From Micromonospora chalcea (lineage in GTDB: Bacteria > Actinomycetota > Actinomycetes > Mycobacteriales > Micromonosporaceae): a stretch of DNA of 64,000 bases. A program made the position numbers and the translations under genes. Numbering within the stretch: position 1 is the stretch's first letter; each line of letters starts with the position of its first letter. Shown piece by piece: positions 11,489 through 18,609 of the stretch. The DNA is taken from NCBI RefSeq assembly GCF_002926165.1, contig NZ_MAGP01000113.1:1-64000 (forward strand), in the 5' to 3' direction. The notes below the pieces were generated by a model. It was not told where the DNA came from. It made no database searches and saw only the letters and a list, made by a program, of their open reading frames with translations.

Positions 11489-11953
11489 ATGAGTAACGCG
11501 TTGGGTGTCAGTGACCTGGTCGAGGATTTCACGCTGCCGGACGAGACGGGGACGCCGCGTCGCCTGTCGGAGTTCCTGGCCGCCGGGCCGGTGGTGTTGT
11601 TCTTCTATCCGGCGGCGATGACGCGGGGCTGCACGGCGGAGAGCTGTCACTTCCGGGATCTGGCGGCGGAGTTCGCCGCGGTGGGCGCCCAGCGGGTCGG
11701 GATCAGCCGTGATCCGGTGCAGCGGCAGGCGGAGTTCTCCCGCCGGCACGGGTTCGACTATCCGCTGCTCTCCGACGTCGACGGCGCGGTGGCGGACGCG
11801 TTCGGGGTGCGGCGGCGGCTGCCGTTGGGGCCGCTGAGCACGCGGCGGATGACGTTCGTGATCGGCACGGACCGGCGGGTCCTCGCCGTGGTGCGCAGCG
11901 AGCTGAGCATGAACGAGCACGCCGACGCGGCGTTGCGGGCCCTCGGGGGCTGA
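11489..11953 (+). CDS. Peroxiredoxin, BCP/PrxQ type
   Basis: This is a thiol peroxidase that reduces hydrogen peroxide and organic hydroperoxides. The thioredoxin-like fold is shown by DFTLPDETGTPRRLSEF and VVLFFYPAAMTRGCTAESC. The peroxidatic Cys48 is followed five residues later by Cys53, the usual PrxQ resolving pattern. Length is 154 aa. The family start fits the ATG at 11489; an in-frame ATG exists at 11468. A TACATAT element sits about ten bases before the chosen ATG, with no Shine-Dalgarno sequence, so translation may be leaderless. It diverges from the YCII/sigma pair. Confidence 0.88.
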   Translation: MSNALGVSDLVEDFTLPDETGTPRRLSEFLAAGPVVLFFYPAAMTRGCTAESCHFRDLAAEFAAVGAQRVGISRDPVQRQAEFSRRHGFDYPLLSDVDGAVADAFGVRRRLPLGPLSTRRMTFVIGTDRRVLAVVRSELSMNEHADAALRALGG

Positions 11954-12018
11954 TCATCGTGGTGTCGCAGCCGGCTGGTATCAAGGCTGCGTCAAACAGG
12001 TGTACGGAAGAGGGCGTG

Positions 12019-12705
12019 ATGGCGGGTCAGGGTTTGTCCACTGACGAGGTTCAGGGGATCCGGGAGGCGCTCGCGGCGGGCCGCAAGCCCCGGGTGGTGT
12101 TCACCGAGGCGGCCGGGCAGATCGCCGGGCAGATCGGGCAGGTGGTGGAGCTGACCGACCCGGAGGCGTCGGAGGAGTTCGTGGTGGTGCGGTTCGGCCG
12201 CGACGAGCTGCCGTTCTCCCCCGCCGACGTGGCGGTCGCGCCGAAGGGCGCCGGGCGGCGTCCGGCCGCCGAGGCGAAGCCGGAACCGGAGCAGCCGCCG
12301 GCCGCGCCGGAGCCGGAGTTCGTGCTGGACACGCCGCGGGTGCCGGCGCCACGACGGGAGGAGCCGAAGACCGAGGCGCCGCAGGCGGAGCCGAAGCCGG
12401 CCAAGCGGGCGGTGAAGGCCGCGAAGCCGAAGACCCCGCCGGGGCTCACGGTGACGCTGGCCTACGCCGAGGGCGAGTGGACGGTCGCCGCGCAGCAGGG
12501 CACGAAGGCGCTGGCCCGGCCGTACGTGGTGAAGCCGGCCGAGGCGCTGCGGATGGTGGCGCTGGTGGACGTGCCGGGGGTGCAGGAGGCGGTGGAGCAG
12601 ATCCTCGCCGCCGAGCGGGCCGAGGCGGAGCAGCAGGCGGAGAAGCTGCGCGCCGAGCTGGCCGAGATCGAGGCGCGGCTGGCGGAGCTGCGCGAGGCGC
12701 GCTGA
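12019..12705 (+). CDS. Hypothetical protein with acidic Pro/Ala linker and C-terminal coiled coil
   Basis: I do not recognise this family with confidence. The 228-aa protein has three parts. About residues 1-80 form a compact region (STDEVQGIREALAAGRKPRVVF, FVVVRFGRDELPFSPADV). Residues about 85-155 are a low-complexity linker rich in Pro, Glu, Ala and Lys, with PKPAKRAVKAAKPK. The last 75 residues hold a small domain (GEWTVAAQQGTKALARPYVV) ending in an Ala/Glu heptad coiled coil. The ATG has GGAAGAGGG upstream. There is no signal peptide. It is a single-gene unit closed by a strong terminator. The domain layout suggests a scaffold or nucleic-acid-associated protein, but that is a guess. Confidence 0.8.
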   Translation: MAGQGLSTDEVQGIREALAAGRKPRVVFTEAAGQIAGQIGQVVELTDPEASEEFVVVRFGRDELPFSPADVAVAPKGAGRRPAAEAKPEPEQPPAAPEPEFVLDTPRVPAPRREEPKTEAPQAEPKPAKRAVKAAKPKTPPGLTVTLAYAEGEWTVAAQQGTKALARPYVVKPAEALRMVALVDVPGVQEAVEQILAAERAEAEQQAEKLRAELAEIEARLAELREAR

Positions 12706-12711
12706 ACGCCC

Positions 12712-12748
12712 CGCGGGGCCGGTGCGACCTCCTCGCACCGGCCCCGCG
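12712..12748. terminator. Hairpin terminator between convergent genes
   Basis: A 16-bp perfect stem (CGCGGGGCCGGTGCGA and its complement at 12733-12748) with a five-base loop lies between the hypothetical gene ending at 12705 and cydB ending at 12769. It probably stops transcription from both sides. Confidence 0.75.
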
Positions 12749-12768
12749 CCCCAGCGCCCACAGGTCGA

Positions 12769-13767
12769 TCAGTGTTGCGGAATGTTCTGTACCCCGATCC
12801 GGCGGCGGAACACCCAGTACGTCCAACCCTGGTACGCCAGCACGATCGGCGTGAAGATCACCGCCACCCAGGTCATGATCTTCAGGGTGTACGGGGTGGA
12901 CGCGGCGTTTGTGGCGGTGAGCGTGCCGGCCGCGTCGAGCGTGGACGGCATCACGTTCGGGAACAGCGCCGCGAACAGCGTCGCCACGGCCAGCGCGATC
13001 GCCACGGCGGTGCCGGTGAACGCCCAGCCCTCCCGGCGTACCTTGGCCGCGGCCAGACCGCCGAGCAGGGCGAGGGCGGCGCCGACGGCGAGCACGACGG
13101 CGGCGGCGCTGGAGCGGATGGTCAGCGACCAGCTCAGGAACGCCACGGCGGCCACGGCCGTGCCGACGCCGAGCTTGACGGCGAGGGCGCCGGCGCGCTC
13201 GCGGATGTCGCCGGTGGTCTTGAGCGCCAGGAACACCGCGCCGTGGGTGAGGAACAGCCCCAGCGTGGTCAGGCCGCCGAGCAGCGCGTACGGGTTGAGC
13301 AGGTCGAGCAGCCCGCCGACGTACTCGTGGTCGGCGTCCAGCGGCACGCCGCGGAAGATGTTGGCGAACGCCACGCCCCACAGCACGGCCGGGATCGCCG
13401 AGCCCCAGAAGATGGCCTGGTCCCAGCGGCGCTTCCAGGACGCCTCGGGCCGCTTGTGGCGGTACTCGAAGGCGACGCCGCGGGCGATCAGGGCCAGCAG
13501 GATGAGCAGCAGCGGCAGGTAGAAGCCGGAGAACAGGGTGGCGTACCACTCGGGGAAGGCGGCGAACATGGCGCCGCCGGCGGTGATCAGCCACACCTCG
13601 TTGCCGTCCCAGACCGGGCCGATGGTGTTGATCAGGACACGGCGCTGCCGGTCGTCGCGGCCGAGCACCGGCAGCAGCATCCCGACGCCGAAGTCGAAGC
13701 CTTCGAGGATGAAGTAGCCGGTGAAGAGCACTGCTACGAGGAGAAACCAGACGGTCGTCAGTTCCAC
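12769..13767 (-). CDS. cydB: Cytochrome bd oxidase subunit II (CydB)
   Basis: This is the second subunit of the cytochrome bd quinol oxidase, a high-affinity terminal oxidase in the cytoplasmic membrane. It has about eight membrane helices and starts with MELTTVWFLLVAVLFTGYF and EGFDFGVGML, the conserved CydB opening. GPVWDGNEVWLI is also characteristic. The length of 332 aa is typical. It follows cydA by 17 bases on the same strand. No cydD or cydC, the transporter needed for bd assembly, is found next to it; the next gene downstream is convergent and unrelated. Confidence 0.95.
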   Translation of the reverse strand: MELTTVWFLLVAVLFTGYFILEGFDFGVGMLLPVLGRDDRQRRVLINTIGPVWDGNEVWLITAGGAMFAAFPEWYATLFSGFYLPLLLILLALIARGVAFEYRHKRPEASWKRRWDQAIFWGSAIPAVLWGVAFANIFRGVPLDADHEYVGGLLDLLNPYALLGGLTTLGLFLTHGAVFLALKTTGDIRERAGALAVKLGVGTAVAAVAFLSWSLTIRSSAAAVVLAVGAALALLGGLAAAKVRREGWAFTGTAVAIALAVATLFAALFPNVMPSTLDAAGTLTATNAASTPYTLKIMTWVAVIFTPIVLAYQGWTYWVFRRRIGVQNIPQH

Positions 13768-13784
13768 GGTTGGGCTCCGGGGTG

Positions 13785-15197
13785 TCAGTAGGCGAACGCC
13801 AGCGGGCGCTCGGCGTCGTCGGTGTCGTCGTCGTCGGTCTGCGGGGTGACGTCCGGGACGCCGGCGCGGGCATAGCGGACCAGCAGCTTGAACTCGACCA
13901 CCGCGAGGACGGCGTAGATGAGCGTGAACGCGGTGAAGGAGGTGAGGACCTCGGTCAGGGAGACGCTGCGGGACACGCCGTCACGGGTGAGCATCTCGCC
14001 GAAGACGATCCACGGCTGGCGGCCCATCTCGGTGAAGATCCAGCCGAAGGAGTTGGCCAGCAGCGGCAGCACGGGCATGACCAGGCCGGCGCGCAGCAGC
14101 CACTTGCTGGTGGGGGTGCGGCCCTTGCGCTGGCTCCAGAGCACCAGCAGCGCGATCGCGGCGGCGGCCAGCCCGAAGCCGATCATGAAGCGGAAGCTCC
14201 AGTAGGTGACCGGGATGATCGGGGCGTAGTTGCCGGGGCCGTACTGGCTGGCGTACTGGGCCTGGAGGTCGTTGATGCCCTGGACGGTGCCGTTGGGGTC
14301 GCCGGTGCCGAGGAACGACAGCAGGTACGGGATCTTGAGAGCGAAGATCTCGCGGCTGCCGTCGAGGCTGCCGACGGTGAGCACGGAGAACGAGGCGGGG
14401 CTCTCGGTGGTGTAGAGGCCCTCCGCGGCGGCCATCTTCATCGGCTGCACCTCGGTCATGATCTTGCCCTGGATGTCGCCGGTGAGGATCACCAGCGCCG
14501 AGGAGATCAGGACGACCCAGGAGCCGAGCTTGGTGGCGAAGCGGTACGCGCCGGTGTCGGCGCTGTCGCGGTTGCGCATCACGTGCCACAGGCCGACGGT
14601 GACCATCAGCGACCCGGCGACCAGGAACGAGCCGGCCAGCGTGTGCGGGAAGGTGACCAGGGCGACCTTGTTGGTGAGCACGGCGACGAAGTCGGTCAGC
14701 TCGGCGCGGCCGCTCTCCGGGTTGATCCGGAAGCCGACCGGGTTCTGCATGAACGAGTTGGCGGCGAGGATGAAGTACGCCGACAGGTTGGTGCCGATCG
14801 CGGCGGCCCAGATCGCGGCCAGGTGCAGGCGTTTGGGCAGCCGGTCCCAGCCGAAGATCCACAGGCCGATGAACGTGGACTCCAGGAAGAACGCCACAAG
14901 GGCCTCGATGGCCAGCGGCGCGCCGAAGATGTCACCGACGAAGCGGGAGTAGTCACTCCAGTTCATGCCGAACTGGAACTCCTGCACGATGCCGGTGACC
15001 ACACCCATCGCAAAGTTGATCAGGAAGAGCTTGCCGTAGAACTTGGTGAGTTTGAGGTACCGCTCGTTGCCGGTGCGGTGCCACATGGTCTGGAGGATCG
15101 CCACCAGCACGGACAGGCCGATGGTCAACGGCACGAACAAGAAGTGGTAGACGGTGGTGACACCGAACTGCCAGCGGGCGACGTCCAACGCGTCCAC
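13785..15197 (-). CDS. cydA: Cytochrome bd oxidase subunit I (CydA)
   Basis: This catalytic subunit binds haems b558, b595 and d and oxidises quinol while reducing oxygen. The N-terminal WQFGVTTVYHFLFVPLTIG carries the conserved haem-ligand His, and GRQPWIVFGEMLTRDGVS is the quinol-side signature. About nine membrane helices are present. At 470 aa it belongs to the short Q-loop class common in Gram-positive bacteria. The GTG start at 15197 is preceded by a G-rich stretch and by tandem TACTAC-type dyads, suggesting repression of the operon. cydB follows immediately. Confidence 0.95.
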   Translation of the reverse strand: MDALDVARWQFGVTTVYHFLFVPLTIGLSVLVAILQTMWHRTGNERYLKLTKFYGKLFLINFAMGVVTGIVQEFQFGMNWSDYSRFVGDIFGAPLAIEALVAFFLESTFIGLWIFGWDRLPKRLHLAAIWAAAIGTNLSAYFILAANSFMQNPVGFRINPESGRAELTDFVAVLTNKVALVTFPHTLAGSFLVAGSLMVTVGLWHVMRNRDSADTGAYRFATKLGSWVVLISSALVILTGDIQGKIMTEVQPMKMAAAEGLYTTESPASFSVLTVGSLDGSREIFALKIPYLLSFLGTGDPNGTVQGINDLQAQYASQYGPGNYAPIIPVTYWSFRFMIGFGLAAAAIALLVLWSQRKGRTPTSKWLLRAGLVMPVLPLLANSFGWIFTEMGRQPWIVFGEMLTRDGVSRSVSLTEVLTSFTAFTLIYAVLAVVEFKLLVRYARAGVPDVTPQTDDDDTDDAERPLAFAY

Positions 15198-15218
15198 CAG
15201 AAAACCCCCAGCTGTGCA

Positions 15219-15254
15219 TACTACGAGACGTAGTAGATACTACTCGGCGTCGTA
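15219..15254 (-). promoter_or_regulatory. Tandem dyad operators upstream of cydAB
   Basis: The first site is a perfect palindrome, TACTACG-AGA-CGTAGTA (15219-15235). A second, imperfect copy, TACTAC-TCGGC-GTCGTA (15238-15254), lies with its centre 19 bases away. Read toward cydA, each contains TAGTAT, which could serve as a -10 element. The TACTAC/GTAGTA arms resemble BlaI/MecI-family operators. Binding by such a repressor is inferred. Confidence 0.6.
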
Positions 15255-15374
15255 GCGAAAGCAGCAGGGCCGCAGGGCCCCACCCGGCCCGGGACCAATG
15301 ACCCTGATCACCCTTGCCGGAGGACCCCCACCGGCTCCCGCCGCCACCCCTGCGCGTGCGACCATCCAGCACTG

Positions 15375-16145
15375 ATGAACAGCACCCTCTGGCGCGCGCC
15401 GCTGCTGTGGCGGGGCGCGCAGACGCTCGCCCGCGCCGCCGTCGGGCTGGTCGGCCGGCTGGAGGTCACCGGCGACGTGCCCGACGCGCTGCGCCGCGGC
15501 CCGCTGATCCTGGCCGCCAACCACATCAGCCCGTTCGACCCGGTCGTGCTCGCCGCCGCCTGCCGGGTCCGCGACGTCGCGCCACGGATCATGGCCACCG
15601 GCGGCCTGTTCCGCACCCCGGTGATCGGGGCGCTGATGCGCCGCGCCGGGCACATCCGCGTCGACCGCGGCACCGCCGCCGTGCACCGCTCGCTGGAGGT
15701 CGCCGCCCAGGCCGTGGCCGGCGGCTCGGTGGTGCTCGTCTACCCGGAGGGACGCATCGGGCTCGACCCGGGCATGTGGCCCGAGCGGGGCAAGACCGGC
15801 ACGGCCCGGCTCGCGTTCGCCAGCGGCGCCGCCGTCGTACCGGTGGCGCAGTGGGGTTCGCACGAGGTGCTGCCGTACCGCGCGCCCAAGGGGATGCTGC
15901 GTGGGGTGGCCCGCGCGCTCGTCCGCCGGCCCGCCATCCGGGTGCACTTCGGCGCCCCGGTGCCGATCGACGACCTGCGGTCGGGCTCTCCCGGCGCGGC
16001 CCGGCACGCCACCGACCGGATCATCGACGCGATCACCGACGACCTGGTCCCGCTGCGCCCCGACGAGCCGGACCTGCCGCGCCACGTCGACCCGGGCCGG
16101 CCGGTCGACACCGCCCGCGCCCACCGGGGCCACCGCCCCGGCTGA
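15375..16145 (+). CDS. 1-acyl-glycerol-3-phosphate acyltransferase family (PlsC-like)
   Basis: This membrane-associated acyltransferase transfers an acyl chain to lysophosphatidic acid or a similar lipid. The HX4D catalytic motif is NHISPFD (His50, Asp55), the substrate-binding block is near GGLFRTPVIGALMRRAGHIRVDR, and the EGR motif is YPEGRIG (Glu125). Length is 256 aa, with a short tail rich in His and Arg beyond the fold. One hydrophobic segment near the N-terminus may anchor it. It runs divergently from cydA and precedes an FMN reductase. Actinomycetes have many paralogues, so the acceptor is uncertain. Confidence 0.88.
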   Translation: MNSTLWRAPLLWRGAQTLARAAVGLVGRLEVTGDVPDALRRGPLILAANHISPFDPVVLAAACRVRDVAPRIMATGGLFRTPVIGALMRRAGHIRVDRGTAAVHRSLEVAAQAVAGGSVVLVYPEGRIGLDPGMWPERGKTGTARLAFASGAAVVPVAQWGSHEVLPYRAPKGMLRGVARALVRRPAIRVHFGAPVPIDDLRSGSPGAARHATDRIIDAITDDLVPLRPDEPDLPRHVDPGRPVDTARAHRGHRPG

Positions 16146-16207
16146 CGCATCCCGGCCCCGGAGGCGGGTATCAAGTCCCGCAATCCCGAGGCGGAGAGGA
16201 TCCGGCC

Positions 16208-16855
16208 ATGACCGCTGTTCGAGCACTCGTCCTCAACTGCACCCTGAAGCGCTCACCGGCGACGTCCAGTTCCCAGGTGCTCGGTCAGGAGGTGCTCGAC
16301 GCGCTGGCCGATCAGGGTATCGACGGCGAGATCGTCCGCGTGGTCGACCACGACGTGCGCTTCGGGGTCTCCGTCGACGAGGGCGCCGGCGACGGCTGGC
16401 CCGCCATCCGCGCCAAACTGCTCGCCGCCCAGATCCTGATCATCGCCACGCCGATCTGGCTCGGTCAGCCCTCGTCGGTCACCAAGATGGTCCTGGAACG
16501 GTTGGACGCCGAACTGTCCGAGACCGACGACCAGGGCCGCCTGCGTACCTACGGCAAAGTCGGCGGGGTGGCAGTGGTCGGCAACGAGGACGGCGCGCAC
16601 CACACCATCGCCGAGGTGCAGCAGGCCCTCAACGAGGTGGGGTTCACCTGCCCGGCCGCCGGGGCCACCTACTGGGTCGGCGAGGCGCTGCACAAGACCG
16701 ACTACGTCGACGCCCGCCCCAAACCCGACACGACCGGCCGCACCACCGCCGCGCTGGCGCTCAACAGCGCCCACCTGGCCCGGCTGCTCGCGGAGCAGCC
16801 CTACCCGCCGCCGGGAACCCGCGACGCAGCCACCGCCCCCGCCCGCCCCCGTTGA
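16208..16855 (+). CDS. NADPH-dependent FMN reductase / flavodoxin-fold oxidoreductase
   Basis: This flavodoxin-like-fold protein of 215 aa binds FMN. The phosphate-binding loop is NCTLKRSPATSSS near residues 10-22 and the isoalloxazine-contact segment is ATPIWLGQPSSVTKMVLERL. VGNEDGAHHTIAEVQQAL matches the NADPH-dependent FMN reductase family. The ATG follows a GGAGAGGATCC segment that supplies a ribosome site. The stop codon lies inside the left arm of a long inverted repeat that probably also ends the transcript. Electron acceptor and role are unknown. Confidence 0.85.
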   Translation: MTAVRALVLNCTLKRSPATSSSQVLGQEVLDALADQGIDGEIVRVVDHDVRFGVSVDEGAGDGWPAIRAKLLAAQILIIATPIWLGQPSSVTKMVLERLDAELSETDDQGRLRTYGKVGGVAVVGNEDGAHHTIAEVQQALNEVGFTCPAAGATYWVGEALHKTDYVDARPKPDTTGRTTAALALNSAHLARLLAEQPYPPPGTRDAATAPARPR

Positions 16856-16923
16856 TCTTGCAGTTGCGGCCCGGCTGAACCCGGCAAACCGCCCCGAACG
16901 AGGGCCGCAAGCGCAAGATCGAC
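16851..16923. repeat. Long imperfect inverted repeat (GATCTTGC type)
   Basis: Arms of 22 bases (GTTGATCTTGCAGTTGCGGC at the left, its near-complement at 16902-16923) match at 20 of 22 positions around a 29-base centre. The GATC-to-GATC core is 67 bp. The left arm contains the stop codon of the FMN reductase gene. It resembles in style, but not in sequence, the 55-bp elements at 27.1 and 39.5 kb. It could act as a terminator between convergent genes or be a REP-like repeat. Confidence 0.7.
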
Positions 16924-16928
16924 GGGGG

Positions 16929-17297
16929 TCAGGGGGTGGCGCGCAGGCGGGCGTCCAGGGCGTCGAGGTCCGGTACGAACCACACCTGGTCGTGGCGGTT
17001 GGACGCGGCCACCAGCGCGCGCAGCGCGCCACTGCGCTCCATGTGGTCGGAGATGTCGCCGACAATCGCCAGGCGCAGCCGGTAGTTGACGAACTTCTGC
17101 ATCACCTCGCCCGCGAAGCGGGTGCCGAGCGTGAAGAAGCCGGGGTCGAGCCGCTCGGCCGGCACCGCCACCACAGTCGCGCCGAGGAACGCCGCGCCGA
17201 TCAGGTCCAGCGCGTCGCGCTCGGTGGCGATCGGCGGGCCGTCCGGATCGCAGACCAGCACCGCCACGCCGGCGCGCTCCTGCATCAGGTCAGTCAC
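16929..17297 (-). CDS. DUF4180 family protein
   Basis: This 122-aa protein matches what I know of DUF4180: DLIGAAFLGATVVAVPAERLDPGFF, GTRFAGEVMQKFVNYRLRLAIVGDIS, then ALRALVAASNRHDQVWFV. The GTG start at 17297 overlaps the last eight bases of the upstream HTH gene, so the two are translationally coupled. The function of DUF4180 is not established, but the pairing with a DNA-binding protein suggests a small sensor or stress module. It ends six bases from a large inverted repeat. Confidence 0.8.
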   Translation of the reverse strand: MTDLMQERAGVAVLVCDPDGPPIATERDALDLIGAAFLGATVVAVPAERLDPGFFTLGTRFAGEVMQKFVNYRLRLAIVGDISDHMERSGALRALVAASNRHDQVWFVPDLDALDARLRATP

Positions 17298-17733
17298 GGC
17301 CGCCGCCGAGCAGGTCGTTGCCGCCGCCCAGCACACCGTCGACCAGGCGCAGCAGGTCGGCGGTGGCGGTGAGGTCGCCCAGGATCATGATGGTCATGCG
17401 TTGCCGCTCCTCGTCGTGGACCGTCTGCACCCGCAGCGGACGGTCCGGGTCGTGGTGGGTGTTCACGCCGGCCAGCACCAGCGTCGCGAGCCGGTCGGCG
17501 GCGGTCCGGTCGACGCCGTCGAGCCGCAGGACGCTCGACACCTCCGCCGCCGGTCCGGTGGCCGCGACGGCCGGCCGGCCGGTCAGCGCGTCCAGGTCCG
17601 CACGCGCGATCCGGTACTGCTTGCCGATCCGGGTGGCCCGCAGCCGACCGGACCGGATGTAGCCGCGCACCGTTCGCACGTGCAGCCCGAGCAGGTCAGC
17701 GACCTGCTCAACCGAATACATGTCGCTACTCAT
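17290..17733 (-). CDS. MerR/excisionase-type helix-turn-helix regulator
   Basis: The first 60 residues form a winged helix of the BldC/excisionase type: YSVEQVADLLGLHVRTVRGY, IRSGRLRATRIGKQYRI, then ARADLDAL. The remaining 85 residues form a small alpha/beta domain (VHDEERQRMTIMILGDLTATADLLRLVDG) that may sense a ligand or dimerise. Length is 147 aa. The DUF4180 gene overlaps its end. The ATG at 17733 has no ribosome site but lies eight bases after TAAGAT, suggesting a leaderless message. Repeated GATAGG half-sites sit right across this promoter and suggest self-regulation. Confidence 0.82.
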   Translation of the reverse strand: MSSDMYSVEQVADLLGLHVRTVRGYIRSGRLRATRIGKQYRIARADLDALTGRPAVAATGPAAEVSSVLRLDGVDRTAADRLATLVLAGVNTHHDPDRPLRVQTVHDEERQRMTIMILGDLTATADLLRLVDGVLGGGNDLLGGGRD

Positions 17734-17737
17734 CGCA

Positions 17738-17769
17738 CCCTATCTTAGTCACGATAGGGAACGATAGGT
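17738..17769 (-). promoter_or_regulatory. Three-half-site operator and promoter of the HTH/DUF4180 operon
   Basis: CCCTATC (17738-17744) and GATAGGG (17753-17759) form a perfect 7-bp dyad spaced by eight bases. A third half-site, GATAGGT, begins at 17763, exactly ten bases (one helical turn) after the second. Reading toward the gene, TAAGAT (17742-17747) is a fair -10 element. Self-binding by the MerR-like product is inferred; BldC-type proteins are known to bind direct repeats. Confidence 0.6.
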
Positions 17770-17821
17770 AATTTCATCGCCCGGCCATGTGCGCGCCACC
17801 CGGGCCGGGCATACTGCCCGC

Positions 17822-18589
17822 GTGCAGCCCCGTCACGGCTACCTCGACGCGCCCGCGCCGCTGGCGTTCGCCCACCGCGGCGGCGCGGCCGACGGCGACG
17901 AGAACACCGCCGCCGCGTTCGCCCGTGCCGTCGCCCTGGGCTACCGGTACGTGGAGACCGACGTGCACGCCACCGCCGACGGCGTACCCGTGGTCTTCCA
18001 CGACCCGACGCTGCGCCGGGTCACCGGCGAGCCCGGTCGCATCGCGGACCTGCGCTGGGCCGACCTGACCTCGGTGCGCGTCGGCGGGGCCGCCCTGGTG
18101 CCCCGGCTGGACGACGTGCTGAACGCCTGGCCGCAGGTGCGGTTCAACATCGACGTCAAGTCCGACGGCGGCGTGGCGCCCACGGTCGCCACCGTCACCC
18201 GGGCCGGCGCGGGTGACCGGGTGCTGCTCGCCTCGTTCAGCGACGCCCGGCTGTCGCGGCTGCGCGCGCTGGCCGGCCCGGCGGTCGCCACCAGCCTCGG
18301 CATGCGCGGCGTGGCCCGGCTGCGGCTGGGCTCGCTGCACGGGCGACCGGTGCGGCTGCCCCCGTCCGTGGTCGCCGCGCAGGTCCCGGTCTCCTTCGGG
18401 CGGGTGCCGGTGGTGGACCGGCGGTTCCTCGCGTACTGCCGCCGGATCGGGTTGCACGTGCACGTCTGGACGATCGACCAACCCGCCCAGATGCACCACT
18501 TACTTGATCTTGGTGTGGATGGCATCATGACCGATCACGTCAGCGTGCTCCGCGACGTCTACCGCAGCCGCGGCCACTGGGCCGCCTGA
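17822..18589 (+). CDS. Glycerophosphodiester phosphodiesterase
   Basis: This TIM-barrel enzyme hydrolyses glycerophosphodiesters to glycerol-3-phosphate and an alcohol. The catalytic pattern is present: FAHRGG (His18, Arg19), VETDVH (Glu45, Asp47) and VFHDPTL (His60). The C-terminal HVWTID and GVDGIMTD strands are also typical. Length is 255 aa with no signal peptide, so a cytoplasmic enzyme is likely. The GTG start at 17822 keeps the N-terminus short before the barrel; the frame extends a little upstream. An MFS gene follows 20 bases after the stop and may be co-transcribed. Confidence 0.9.
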   Translation: MQPRHGYLDAPAPLAFAHRGGAADGDENTAAAFARAVALGYRYVETDVHATADGVPVVFHDPTLRRVTGEPGRIADLRWADLTSVRVGGAALVPRLDDVLNAWPQVRFNIDVKSDGGVAPTVATVTRAGAGDRVLLASFSDARLSRLRALAGPAVATSLGMRGVARLRLGSLHGRPVRLPPSVVAAQVPVSFGRVPVVDRRFLAYCRRIGLHVHVWTIDQPAQMHHLLDLGVDGIMTDHVSVLRDVYRSRGHWAA

Positions 18590-18609
18590 CCCCCCGAGGA
18601 CGACCCCCG

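Noticed and set aside
13770..15233. Open frame opposite cydA
   Set aside because: Low-complexity product with no conserved features; cydA on the minus strand is unambiguous.
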